A stretch of DNA of 64,000 bases from Paulinella micropora (taxonomy: Eukaryota; Cercozoa; Imbricatea; Euglyphida; Paulinellidae). Where the stretch lies: assembly GCA_019918135.1 (NCBI GenBank), contig WBZZ01006317.1:46001-110000 (forward strand), given 5' to 3'. This document shows positions 40,366-52,500 of this stretch, piece after piece. The notes under the pieces are model-generated. The model was given only the letters and a program-made list of their open reading frames with translations, was not told where the DNA came from and did no database searches. Numbering within the stretch: position 1 is the first letter of the stretch; every line of letters begins with the position of its first letter. A program made the translations under genes and the position numbers.

Positions 40366-40822
40366 CGGGGCGGAGAGAGTGGAGGATGTAGAGGAGGAGG
40401 ATGAGGAGGATCGGGTACGCTTGATGAGGCTGCCACGGTGGCGTGCGTTTCCAGCAGAGGGGGATGGATGGCGCCCACCACGAGGGGGGCTGGGGGAGAT
40501 TCTCGCTCGCCGTGATCGAGAAGGGGCTTGCTCCCGGGGTCGGGGTCGGGATCCAGCCCGAAAACTGCATCCATCGTACGGGCGACGACGTGGCGACCGC
40601 GACCTCCGTCCGGGCCGCTCCCTCCGAGATCTTCCCCGGGGGGAGCACGACCGGGAACGTCGTCCCCGCCCCCCTTCTCTGGGAAGGAGAGGTGGGTCAC
40701 TGCTTCGTGATCGAGACCTTCCCCTTCGGGGGGGCGAACTTATCGCACACCACCCCTATCGTTGGATCAAACATATATCTACAAATCCTTTTTCTTATAT
40801 CCCCGTTACAGCCCTGAGCTCT

Positions 40823-42038
40823 ATGTCTTCAGCAACTGCGAAAGCTAGACCTGTCATCCCGCGTGTCCAACGCAAAGCACAACAGCAAAAGACGCAAGGG
40901 GACGCCACTGAAGGTGCCTCTTCCAAGATGGCTGCACTCCTGATTGGCATACAAGTTCCCTCGCCAAAGAAATCTAACCCAAGAGCTCCAAAATGGGTAG
41001 CAACATCACTTGCTCCGCAGAGTCAAGAAATCGACTGCGATGTATCCGAACTTCCAAGGAGAGCTGGACGACTTCAACGTTACAACCACCCTTTTCTACA
41101 AAGTACACTCCAACACCACGATTGTGAAGGAGGCGAAGTTGATACCTCAAAATTGGATCAACCGTCTCAAAGACGGATTGTTTTCCCTCGCTGGCGGTAG
41201 CCTGAGTGCGGATCGTCTGGTTTACGCTTTAAGCTGTGTGGACCGACCACTGGCGAAAAAATTGGAGAAGCTGCCAAAAGACTTCAATCTTGCCAATCTA
41301 TTTGGTAACTTCAAATATGGGTCTGTGCGGCCAATGTGTTTTCTCTTCATCATGTTCGTCGAGAGGACTAATGAGGCAGTCAAAGCGGGGAAGGTACTAA
41401 CAAGCCAGGATTTCCTTGAGGAGGCGGGCTCGACCTTTCCCATTCAGGAAGTCTCGTCCCTTGCGCTCGATTACACCGACGAGCTTATCTCTACCCAAGA
41501 GTTCCCGAATCCCTATGGAAGACAAGATGGGGACACGGAGTCAGTGTTGGCAAAACTTGAGCTTAACACAGAAGAGGCAAGTAAACAAATTCGTCAAGCC
41601 TTTCGTACGATTTTTGAGAAAACAAAATGTTTTTTGGAGGCCTTCAACATGGTTCTACCCGATTGGAGAAAAGTGCCTGTGGCTACCCAAGCGGAAGAAG
41701 AGCCTGCAGTCTTGGGCACAAAGTTCATCGAAAAAGCGATCGCTAAGTTCGATGAACTTCAACAGTGTATCTTGCTGCTTGAAGAGAAAAAGTCAACCAA
41801 AGACAGACTGACTGCGCCGATTTCCGAACAACTTCAGCCCAAGCAATCAGAGTCTGATACTGCTGATGCCTCCTCCGAGTCGGCGAAAGAAGAAGACGAG
41901 GCAGAAGAAACTAATACAGTGCCTACAACTCCAAGCAAACCTGGGAAGAAAAGAAAACGTGGTGCTACTCCGCAAAACTCGAACAAAAAACAAAAAGAAG
42001 GTATCGATTCCGCAACATCGGTGGCATCCTCTCCTTGA
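40823..42038 (+). pseudogene. First ORF of the Penelope-like element
   Basis: Starts MSSATAKARPVIPRVQRKAQ and is basic and disordered; near 41000-41040 coding shifts to the frame that continues MYPNFQGELDDFNVTT and stays open to 42038. The main part is helical (KLEKLPKDFNLANLFGN, EASKQIRQAFRTIFEKTK). The C-terminus has acidic stretches and a nuclear-localisation-like PGKKRKRGATP. About 400 aa. I do not recognise the family. Direction and spacing suggest it belongs to the following RT element, or it could be a host gene. Confidence 0.45.
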
Positions 42039-42086
42039 GCTGCGGCAAAAGCTCGCACAGCAGCTAACAAACAAACTAGATAGGGA

Positions 42087-43019
42087 ATGAGGGGAGACTT
42101 GACGCGGTGTTATAATCGTTTATTTGCACTGTGCAGGCGAATTCGAGGAATATACCAACTCATCGCCAAACCCTCCGATAAAGACCTTAACACCAACGCA
42201 GAGACTAGTAGAGCAAATGACACAATATGTATTCAAAGCCTTTGCTCCTCTAGGAAATCTTTGGTAAACATCCTGTTGAAAAAAGCAAAGTTCCTTTGTA
42301 TTAAAATCAAGACTTTGGCTACTACTACGCAAGGAAAAATAGTATGGAAAGTCTTTCGATTGACTATGATGATTCAACAATTTCTAGCAATTGCATCTCT
42401 TCCGGTTACGGATTCAAAATGGATTAAAGCAAAGCTGACTATGATCAACTCCATCCCTAATATGGACAGCTTACAGGCTTTCGACTATCTTGACATACCG
42501 GAAAACAATCACGGGGCAAATATTTCTGTTGTTTATTATATTTATTCACCTTCAACAAGTCTAGACTATGTAGGTGAAACTTCGAACTTCTTGTCAAGAA
42601 GGAAACAAGAATTTTGACAAATGAGGGCATGGAAACATTCAAAAACAATCTCAAATTCCAACCAGCAGTTGTCAAAAATGGCAGGCAGTTTTGGTTATGA
42701 GAATTTGATCTCAGTTCCAATACTCAATCTTGGAAAGCTACCTCACCAAACAAAAGGTGAAAAACTGCATTCAAAATCTATCAGGGTGCAAACAGAAAAG
42801 TCTTTTATTCAGTGTTTAACGCCGAAAATGAACATGAAAACACCAGCTTACATACAAAGTTTCAAGGCAAACATAACACACACACAAAATGTCTCACGAT
42901 CCCTTCCAATCAAAGAACGGAAAAAGACAAAACCATGTGTGTGCGAGAACAAAGCTGCTCAATGCTGTTCAAAAATGTGCTGGATGCTCAATGGTTTACG
43001 CAATCGAATTAATATTTGA
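42087..43019 (+). pseudogene. GIY-YIG endonuclease-like region of the Penelope-like element
   Basis: In 42087-42617 the last 30 residues read SVVYYIYSPSTSLDYVGET then NFLSRRKQEF, the GIY...YIG core. After a stop the next segment (42621-43019) continues MRAWKHSK, LSKMAGSFGYENLISVPIL, which matches the later helix and strand (...KYGxENF...). The first 140 residues are helical without known motif. Continuation across a single stop indicates decay. Confidence 0.6.
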
Positions 43020-43850
43020 CCATCTGGGCTGGCCGAAACTCCGTCAACACCCACTACTCTTCCTCTCTTACCTCACTCCTCGATCAATTCGATAACAATG
43101 AGAAAGTAACAATCACGAGATATGGGAAGGGAGGAGACAAGACGGACTCTGATTACATGATGCGGGTTTACCGCAACACAAAGATTTATGAAGCGGCACC
43201 ACTGCTACAATTGGGGAAACACGAACAGTCACATATACGACTGTCGTGGACTGGACCTTATTGTCGGCTTTCCTCCTCTACGGCAAAACGTTTGCTGTTA
43301 CACACAGAACAACCTGGCAATGGCATTCCGTATTGATTCCAAAGGAGCCGTAGACAAAACAGTCAACATAGAACAACTCTGGTACCATCCCAAGGCATGG
43401 GAACGTGACATGAAAAAAGCTACATGACATCAAGCAATTAACGTATGGGCACAAACACAAACCATGCCACATTGGAAGATAAAAGAACGAATTGCATCTA
43501 TTGTGAGATCTCGTTTACTACGTTATCCAGAGATCCTCAAAAGCTCAAACTACACGATGAAAATGCCTTTCATTGACAACTTTTCCAGAAAAGAGCTTAA
43601 GACAATTCCATCAATTATCTTGCAACACATCAACTCATAAACATACACATGTGGATTGAGTCTTTTGACTTCCAGTTTAGTCCGCAACCGACATGCTCTT
43701 CATTATGTCATAATGGAGTTCATTTCAGTTCTAGACTGAGAGATATGCATGGAGATATGGGAACTATTGGAGCACAACATGCAACTGCTATCCCCTATCT
43801 TGATGAAGAGAGTGCGCAGAAAGAGTTCTGGCAGTCGATAAAACGATACG
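43020..43850 (+). pseudogene. Connecting region between nuclease and RT
   Basis: Coding traces in several frames, e.g. FDHLGWPKLRQHP near 43015-43060 and a Cys/His segment (CSSLCHNGVHFSSRLRDMHGD) near 43690-43750. Too broken to define one reading frame. Confidence 0.35.
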
Positions 43851-45706
43851 TTGCCCAAATACGTGACGTCGTTTTTGGAAAAAACCATGATCCGGCCAAA
43901 GTCCGGGCCGGCCGTTCCAAGACAATTTTCACAGAGCAACAACATAACGACAAGCAGAGACAGAACAAAAAACGTGCATTACTCGCTTTATTACAATCCA
44001 TGGGAACAGCAAAGACTGCGGGCAATACAATGGTTCGAAATTTACAAAAAAATATGGGATACCAACTTTCAAAATTTCGGTAAATGTACGACGAGTACAA
44101 CTGCAGAAAAAATAAGTTGGAAAACCTTACAATCGGTGAAAGCCTATACGGAGAAAAATAAACTGGTTGTAAAAGACCTCGATAAAATTTATAAAAACCA
44201 ATTATGGGTAGAATGCCCGGTTCTGCTTTGGAAAAGACTAACACTGGAAGCAATCAATTCTTTTTGTTTCAAAGCAGTTAGTATGACCGAAGAACAAATT
44301 TTACGCAAGTATAGACAAGAATACAATAAACGCAAACTAAATCGCTTTGCTCCATTGAATAGAAGGGGCTGTGTCCATAAAGTTATCGCCTCCCCCAAGG
44401 ACAAAGACCGTGAAAACAAAACGAGACTTATTTGTATTCAATCTCGGTCTCAAGGAAGAAAAATGCTCAAGTATGCAGCGAAAACCTTGAATTTTTTCGT
44501 CCTACAAGTAACAAAATACGTTCCCAATTTCAATCTCAACAAGCTTTCGGATCTAAAAGGGAAAATCAAAAAAAGCCCAAACATTGTTTCAAAAATTATA
44601 GAATAAGTTGGATGTAGATTTAGATATCCAAACACTCTCGTTTGACGTGAAACAAATGTTTACGTGGTTGGATAAAAAAGAAATCGTGATGTCCCTTCAC
44701 TGGCTTTTTATGATTTTTAGAGAATATGAGGCCACAGGAAAAAGAGGAAAGCAAAGAGAAATAGTACAAGTCTCGAAAACGCTAAGACTTGATATGAATG
44801 GACGTATGAAATATGACGTAGGATGGCACCATAGTGCATCACGTGATGATTATGTAGTATTTACTTTCCAAGATCTATTAGACATAGCAGAAATGATTTA
44901 GATAGTACATTTTTCGTCATGAACAATGCATGCTTTCAGCAAATCAAAGGTTGTCCTATTGGAGGTTACCTCTCTTCCCCAGTAGCCCAAATCAAATGTA
45001 TTTTTGACGAGTTTCGTTTCTTGACTATACTGCGTAGGCAGAATTTGTCTAACTTTGTATTTGGCATTCGACAAGTAGACGACTTACTTTTTCTTGTCGC
45101 TACCGTGCCTGACGACCAAAAACTTTTCGAACGTCTTGAGCCTCACATTCAATCACTCAGACATGTAGAGTACAAGCAAGCCCAACCTGTATATACAGGG
45201 GGCTTGAAGAACAAAAAGTAGAGGAAGACGAACGATTTTACAAATTGGTTTTTGCAGGCATTGACTTGAGAATACGAAAGAAGCCACACTTTGGCTTTCA
45301 CTCTCGTCCCCATTTCAAAAATTAGCAATCTTTGATTGACAAAGGTACAACACCATACCCACGTCTTCCGCCTCTGTCGTCATACACAGACAACAGAGTA
45401 AGAACGGCGACAATCAAAGGTATGCTTAGTATGTATCAATGTCAATCTACAAATAATGAGGTTTTAGAGCAAGCTGTATATCAACTTCTTTTTGAGTGCA
45501 GTTATCCGAAATCAATTTTCAAAAAATCGTTAAGGCAATTGTCATCAAGTTCTCCCCAAACCTGGGAAAAAATTCAGCAACGGTTTTGTCACAAAGACAA
45601 CCGTATATACACAAACTTTTGTGATATTCTTATCCAGTCTAACTTTAATAATTCAACACATAGCTTGCCACCCGTGAGTACCTTTAAAAGGCTACTATGG
45701 CAGTAA
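43851..45706 (+). pseudogene. Penelope-type reverse transcriptase, broken
   Basis: Fragments in order: NRFAPLNRRGCVHKVIASPKD and KTRLICIQSRSQGRKMLKY (fingers), then after a stop near 44604 SFDVKQMFTWLDKKEI (motif A), YVVFTFQDLLDIAEM, then QIKGCPIGGYLSSPVAQIK (motif B), GIRQVDDLLFLVA (motif C, VDD) and a thumb region to 45221; a last open segment runs 45332-45706. Stops or shifts lie near 44604, 44900 and 45221. The SFDVKxMFT and GCPxGGxLSS patterns are those of Penelope-like RTs. Confidence 0.75.
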
Positions 45707-46920
45707 TCCTGCCTTCCTTTTACTACAACCGGCTCACAGGTAGACAAGCTCAAACGATATTTCAATTGCTTTCGTTTTAATAATTACCTTCGTGAAGTTA
45801 GTGTGACAGTTATAACTAGCTTTCCACAATTTCGTGAAAACTGGTCTTTCTACAACTAGAAAGGTCAAAAACAAGTACTACCTGTTCAGGTCAAATAACA
45901 ATTTCAAACTGATCCAACCGAGACCATTTTCAAGTACTTCAGAAAAATAAGTGAGCAGTTAGACTTTCAAGTTACTAATTTTTCAATAAAAGGCAAGAAG
46001 TGACCAGCTGTCCAAGTTGACAGCCTGATCCTCTGACTTACTACTAATCTAAATTTAAAGTATACGCCTAGCAACTGCCTACCAGGCACTCCGCGTCTGG
46101 CAACAAGCCTAGAGTATTGAAAGCCACCGAGTTGCACGAAGCTCTATGCATGTAATGTACTTTCCCATCACCTTAGGAAACGACACACACTCGTCCTGTC
46201 CAACAAGCTGAGACCTAATGACTTACAATATACCGAAGAATGACTTTAACGATTATACCTCGTCCAACAGTAACGGACGACTGAAACGAATGGTAGGTAT
46301 TAGTTGAAGAACGGAACAATAACTGGACCGGTCTATTATATATCATCTTAAAAGTATTTGCGTAAACCGTATCATTGTCCTATGATTAATAACGTATTAT
46401 AATACCGGTTACATACATAAAATAATACTATGTTGTCGAATTTTGAGTTTAAGTGGTATATAATCATAATTGGGAAATCATGAGTCACCTCATAAGGCTT
46501 AGAAGTGAAGTGGTAAAAGGATGACTCACAGAGTCAAAACGAAGGAACGAAACAAGACTTTTCAATACTACTACTGTAAATTTAAAGAATACAAACTTGA
46601 ACTTGGAACATGATTTATCAATATACAATATTGTAATTACTACTAACACAAAACCACAACCTCCTTAAAATTCAGACTGAAGATAGTGACCGCAGGCGAT
46701 GAATGAAAAGAGACGGAGGCTAAGAGTATCAGTGACCATCCAAGTGAAAAAGTTGAGCCTCATTTTTCTGTGTCTTGTCATCCTTAGAAATTACAGCAAA
46801 AAATTAAAAGAGCTTCATGCCTGGCTTGGATGCTGAGTTTTTGAACATGCCGCCGTGAAATAGAAGATTTCGAACTGATGGTTAACTCAGCTCCAGGCAT
46901 TGCTAAGTGATATCATGATG
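45707..46920. other. Non-coding interval after the Penelope-like element
   Basis: No ORF or RNA gene that I can support. The sequence is moderately AT-rich without tandem repeats. It may include the 3' untranslated part of the element. Confidence 0.5.
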
Positions 46921-46922
46921 TC

Positions 46923-47405
46923 TCAGCCAGGATGATTCGAAGCAGCAATGTTGATGTTGTCGATCTTCTGGCTGCAGATAGGACACAACTTTCCGATCTC
47001 CCAGGGATGTCCATCACTGTTCGAATCGCAAAAGCAATGCCCACAAGGAAGTAGCACCCTGGAGATTTCACGCTCCAAACATATGCAACAAGTCAGCCTG
47101 TTGCGAAGCTCTTCCACTTTCTCTTCTTTGGCGTCAAGCTCTGCCTGCTTCGCATGCAGCCCTTGTCTTAGCGCGCCAACTTGCCCCTCTGCATCCTTGA
47201 CTTCCCGCTGTGTGGCCTGCAGTTGCTGTTTGTATGCGATCACCTGCTCGCGCTGCTGCGCCTCAGCACGAGAGAGCTTCTCTCGCTTCACGTGCACAGC
47301 AGATTCTTGCTCCTTCAGTCTCGTCCTCAGCTGTTCGCATGTTTTGTCATGCACTTGCTTCGCCTTTGTCCTTTCTTCCTGCATTTTCTGCAACTGCTGC
47401 ACCAA
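46923..47405 (-). CDS. RING-finger protein, last exon
   Basis: 160 codons: about 95 residues of coiled coil rich in Glu, Lys and Gln (QATQREVKDAEGQVGALRQ), then a C-terminal C3HC4 RING: CCICLEREISRVLLPCGHC, a 15-residue insert, CPICSQKI. Such C-terminal RINGs with CGH and CPIC are typical of IAP-like E3 ubiquitin ligases. Stop at 46923. The frame begins beside a pentanucleotide repeat without a convincing start, so an upstream exon probably exists, or the gene is truncated. It may be a host gene. Confidence 0.7.
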   Translation of the reverse strand: MVQQLQKMQEERTKAKQVHDKTCEQLRTRLKEQESAVHVKREKLSRAEAQQREQVIAYKQQLQATQREVKDAEGQVGALRQGLHAKQAELDAKEEKVEELRNRLTCCICLEREISRVLLPCGHCFCDSNSDGHPWEIGKLCPICSQKIDNINIAASNHPG

Positions 47406-47418
47406 GTCATACTTTTGA

Positions 47419-47458
47419 AATGTTATGTTATGTTATGTTATGTTATGTTATGTTATGT
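47419..47458. repeat. (TTATG)n repeat
   Basis: Seven to eight copies of TTATG just upstream of the RING exon on its coding strand. From 47460 to 48250 the DNA is AT-rich with no gene supported. Confidence 0.9.
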
Positions 47459-48249
47459 CACCTATGTTGTGTTATGTTTTGTTGATGATGTTATTATTGT
47501 GGACATTCAAGTGGCAAACTATCCAACTTTGATCTAATTGTTCTCCATCAATCGAAGTGATACGACAAATCTGAAGCCAGCATTTGAAAGCTTAGGACAA
47601 GAGCTTTCCAACGGTGTGCGTTGCATTTCCGTATCTCAAATATTGATTGAGAAAGATGAGGTCAAATTTTGAATGTTTTGCAACTTGAATGTCCACAGTA
47701 ATATATACTTGCCGCGCGGCCGGCACTCGAACTGATGGAATGCTATATATCGACATTCAGATAGTAATTAATTTTTCGGTTTTCGTTGAAATTTCAGCAA
47801 GTTTTTTGTTAAAAATTTGAATATTTGACTCTCAAATCAACTGCTATATGCGTCCGTAAAAATGACGTAAATTTTAGCGAAATGTTACAGTTAAATTTGA
47901 ATTTTGCCACACAAAAACAAAAAATTTACTCAAAGCGGTTGAATCGAAAAGGTGACGGGGCCGCACAAAATCGAAAAATTTACACACTTCAAATCGAAAA
48001 AGCTGAACATCATATTTCATACCGGTCGCCGATGATGTCCAACTTTTTTTCTCGGGGGCCAGGATTAAAAGGTTTTCAGCATTTCCCATATTCAAAAACT
48101 TGAAACCGTCAATTTAAAAAAATACTAATTATTAAATCACACTGACAGCCGGACTTGAATTATGAATTCAATGCAGTTGAAGTTTCAATATTAAGTTAAT
48201 ATTAACAGTGGACGGTTTGCGTAACAAAAACTAATTACTAAAAATTTTA

Positions 48250-48609
48250 ACTTAGTATTAGTATTAATAATAATAATCAATATTATTAATAATAAAAATA
48301 ATAATAATCAATAATAAATATATAATGTCATTGTAAGCAACAACAACAACAACAACAACAACAAAAATGCGCATATGTATGTATATGCGTATGTGTATGT
48401 GTATGTGTATGTGTACGTGTATGTGTATGTGTATATGTATGTGTATGTGTAGTATGTGTATATATATGTGTATGTATATGTGTATGTGCATGTGCATGTT
48501 CATGACGATGTGTACATGTATGTGTTATGTGTATGTGTATGTCACAGTGTTATATGTATGTGTTTGTATATGTGTATATGTATGTGTATGTGTATGTGCA
48601 TATGTATAC
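48250..48609. repeat. (TAA)n, (CAA)n and (TATGTG)n microsatellites
   Basis: TAA-rich stretch to 48330, (CAA)7-8 at 48340-48365, then TATGTG-type hexamers from 48370 to 48609. The hexamer repeat directly abuts the left terminal repeat of the 10.9-kb transposon and reappears in the same orientation at 59510. Confidence 0.9.
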
Positions 48610-49188
48610 AACAAAGGAATCGGCCAAGGTGGGGGGGTCACTTTTTCCTAAATTTGTAATGACAAAAACATATATTTTCACAACATTCAGGAAATCGATA
48701 GAAATCATTTACCTAATTGAGCAATGTATTAAAATGATATTGAAACATGTTTTTATTGATCGGAAGTCAGTTGGACTTCACCTCCGGAGGTGTGTCGGAA
48801 CCGGTCCAAAACCATGTATTTTACATATTTTTCTATCATTTCGTACTGCCGGAACGGATTGCATTGATCTAAATGATTGGTCCTTGCTTTTACAATGCTT
48901 ACTAATCGTTTTGCGCTTGTTTTCTATTTAATTTATCATTTCCCTTTCAACAGACTTGAGAAAAACTGACTGAAACAGGAGGGAAAGGGGGGGGGGGTGA
49001 CAGCAAGGACTGACAAAGCTGTCCGATGACGAGCTTCACGGAATCCATGCTCACAAAGAAAGGAGAAGCTGTGCTGATGAATTCTAAGCTATTATTTATT
49101 ATTATTATTGCTTTGCTTGCCTCCACACTTAGGAAAAACATGTGACATAGCGATGTGTGTGTGTGTGTGGGGGGGGGGGGGGCATGTC
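48610..49188 (+). repeat. Left terminal inverted repeat of the 10.9-kb transposon
   Basis: Matches the reverse complement of 58903-59509 with very few differences apart from lengths of a G-run and a GT-run at its inner end (49156-49182). The inner end is GCATGTC. A diverged partial copy of its middle part (TTGC...AATGCTTACTAATCGT...) follows at about 49225-49360. Confidence 0.92.
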
Positions 49189-49541
49189 AGCAGAAGATCA
49201 AACGACAATCAAGTTAAGTGGATTGAATGAAATGAGTGATCCTTGCTTTAATAATGCTTACTAATCGTGTTGCGCTTTTTTCTCTTTACTTGAGTCTTTC
49301 CCTTTCAATAAACTTGAGAAAAACGACCTTTCAAAAGACTTGAGAAAAAACGGGTGGGGGGGGGGGGAATCAAATTAAGTCGAATTGAATTCAAATCTAC
49401 AAACACGTGGTGTTCCCTGAGAAAACAAAGCGCTCCTGCAAGCTAGAAACAAGATGAGCTACGTACATGTTATGATACAAATGATTGCAAACTGATCATA
49501 CATGTGCAAGGTTGAAACAAACCTTCATTCACTGAAGGCGG

Positions 49542-52500
49542 CTACTCCCTGAGGATGGGACTGTCTTCAGAAGACAACGAAGATGTGTTGGAGACATCCG
49601 AATCTAGGTCGGTAGGCCATCTGCATAAAATACACTCGGGGCCCCCTTCCTCGTTGAAAAAACGACACGACTTACAGACCCAAGGATCAGGGCCTGGTTC
49701 TTCGTTAACGGCCTCCTCTTGTCGCTGACGACGACGCGGTGGTTCACTTTTAGCTTCCCCTGATACTGCCCCGCTGCGTGCTCGCTTCTGTCCTCCGCGG
49801 CCTCTCTGGGCACCCGCAGCCCGACGTCCGCGCCCGCGCCCACGACGACAGCCACGGCCACGACCGCGACCAGCACCTTCAACTACATCTGCTTCTGAAC
49901 CGCCTACGTACATGGTACGAGCATGAATTACAATATCAAAAATATGATGATGATGAAGAAGAAAAAGAAAGAAGAAAGAAAGAAAGAAGAAGAAGAAGAA
50001 GAAGAAGAAGAAGAAGAAGAAGAAGAAGAAGAAAAAGAGGCAGAAGAAGAAAGAGGGAGGACGAGGAAGAGGACGAGGAACAGGTGGAGGAGGATCGTCA
50101 TCTTGTTCGAGGCCGCAATCACAGTCTTGAAAGTGCGACCAGGCGCGTTCCACAAGATCGGCCTTCTTGAAAGCCTTCCTGTCTCTGTCTTGCGTGGCCA
50201 CGCCGTGCTGCATCAGCCAACTCTTCAACTCCTTTACAACCATTTGGCTGGCTGCAAACGACTCCTTGTTCTCAGCCCCTTTCAGAAGGGCGTCGATCTT
50301 CTTCCACGGAGCTTGAGCAGCTGCAATCATCAGATCCTGAGCCCGCCGCTCTTCCGGAGTAAGTTCTCTCCCACCAACCCACCGTGGGTGCGCTGGTGGG
50401 GCTTGATTATTACAGAAGTAAGTTCTGGGAAGGTTCAGTCGCTCTTCCTCGGTGAGAAGAGTGAGGGCATCGACCTTCGCCTTGCGATCCGGTGGTAGCT
50501 CCCACAAATTCTGAGGCAGCTCATCCAAGACACGAAATTCGACACGCCACTCTTTGCCCTTCGCGTCAACGCACGACATGTGGGCAGGCTTGCCCGGGAG
50601 ATTGCCTTGCAGATAGTCACCGTCGATGTGCAGGCGAGTCAAATTGTTCTTCGCGAGCATTTCCTCGATCCAGTCAATCTCCTCCCGGCTCAAGTACTTC
50701 TTCGCCAAAGCTCGGATGTCCTTCTTGAGGCGGGGTGTTGCAAACATCCCGTTAGGAAGCTTCGGGGGCATAGCTTGCTCTGCAAGCAATATACCACAGA
50801 AACGTATAGCACATCATGGAAAATCCAGGCAACACATAACAGTGAAGCAATGATTTCATACCGGGACGCCTCACGTAGATGCTGAGCGGAGCGCCCTGGA
50901 CGTCGTCGCCCTCGCCATGCCACTCCGGCTGGACATCGCCCTGCATGTAAATAAGCAATATATTTTTAGCCGGGCAAATAGGTAAATACATTGATCGATA
51001 GGTAGGTAGGTAAGCAGGTTGATGGATAGTATTACCCACGTCTTGACTTCCGCCGTAGGCAGCTCGTTCGGGCCCCTCTTGCGAATACGCCAGGCCAACG
51101 GCTTCGAGTACTGCTTGAAGAACTTGTTCATACAAGGGGCGAAATACTTTTGCCAGTCATAGCAGCAGGTCAGAACCAGCAGCACGTAGCGTTCCCTCTT
51201 GCTCTTGAACGCCAACAGAAGCTTCAGGAGTGCCTGGGCTAGGTTGGTGGTGAAAAAGCTACTTTTCCATCCCATATCCATGACACGAAAGTCTTGATCG
51301 TCGCCGTCGTGTCCATGCCCTTTGAGATTGCGGTGGGTTTCGATCCAACCTTTGACGCCTTCGTCCACTATCTTGCAGCAGTACCCAAGCAACGGCCAGG
51401 CTGTGTTCTCACTGCCACCGTCCCATTCGAAAAACAGCTTCCACGAAGCCATGGTTGCGGGATTCCATGTAGCCCAGTGAACAAGGGCTGCCAGCATCGT
51501 AATGTTAGCGTTGACCCCTTTGGCAATGGCTCCCTCCAGATACGAAACAATGAAATGAGTGTCTGTGGTGTAACAAGTCGCCATACCCACACAGAGGCGC
51601 AGAACAAACTTCTTCTTGAAGTCCTTGGAAAGACGGCGGCAGGACGGGACCTTGACCGGTGGCTTCATGTCTGCTGATAGGATCAATGAATGAGGATCAT
51701 TGGGTGCACTTTTCTTTCTTCCCATGATCGAGATCCTGTTGGATCGTTGCAGTTTATGATGCAGCCGACTACGGCGACGCCAGTCCTGGGCCTCCGCCTC
51801 GGACTTGAAGCCCCTTGCATGTTCCGCAGCTAGTTCTGTGCAGATCTCGTCTTTAGCAAAGTCCCCATCTAGACCAACATTGTCAAGAAGCCGACTGTCT
51901 TTTCTCGCTCGTTAGCAAATTGAAACGCGATGGTACCTCGGATGAATTTGACGTGCTTGTAATCCTGTCGCCAACATATGTCGATGGTCTTCCGATCAGG
52001 AGGCCGATTCCTGTCCACTCGGGGGGATGCACCAAGCCTCTCGCAAGCTTCTTTCCAGTGCCCAATGACGTATTCTTGCACTCCAGCGTCCGCTGCCATG
52101 GTCTGCAATTTCCAGAGCCCGTCGCTACAGATCTCTGGCGATTCTCCAAACTTCTCGCAGAGTAACACGCAGATAATGTCCGAGACCTCAGGATAGGGCG
52201 TGGACGACTTCGCAAACACCTTCGTACCAGAAGCGAGCATTCTGTGGGCCCTCTTAACAATCGCATCCCCGACCCCATGGATCCGCTGCCACGCGGTTCT
52301 GCATACCTCCTCAGTTTGATACAAGTATTGAAAGGTTCCCTTGTTGGTCTGGAATGCCTCAAGCTGACCAACAACCCATGTGTAAAGCTCGCTCAATGAA
52401 ATACAACAAATCTTAGCACGAGCATCCATTACGTCGAGCGTGTTCAAAAAGGAGTAACACTTCCACTTTGCGCAGCAGAATGACTTGACATGATGGTCCA

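Larger units (their letters stand above)
40823..45706 (+). mobile_element. Degenerate Penelope-like element with GIY-YIG before RT
   Basis: Plus-strand remains of a retroelement: a first ORF (40823-42038), a GIY-YIG nuclease-like region (42087-43019) and an RT (43850-45706), all in one direction and interrupted by frame changes. RT motifs are of Penelope/TERT type. Most Penelope elements carry GIY-YIG after the RT; an N-terminal position defines a separate group described from green algae and protists. Confidence 0.65.

Noticed and set aside
40379-40820. Glu/Arg-rich plus-strand frame
   Set aside because: Complement of the proline-rich minus-strand region; only the part from the ATG at 40823 looks like protein.
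48264-48503. His/Ile-rich leftward frame and Cys/Met/Tyr-rich rightward frames
   Set aside because: Translations of the TATGTG microsatellite.
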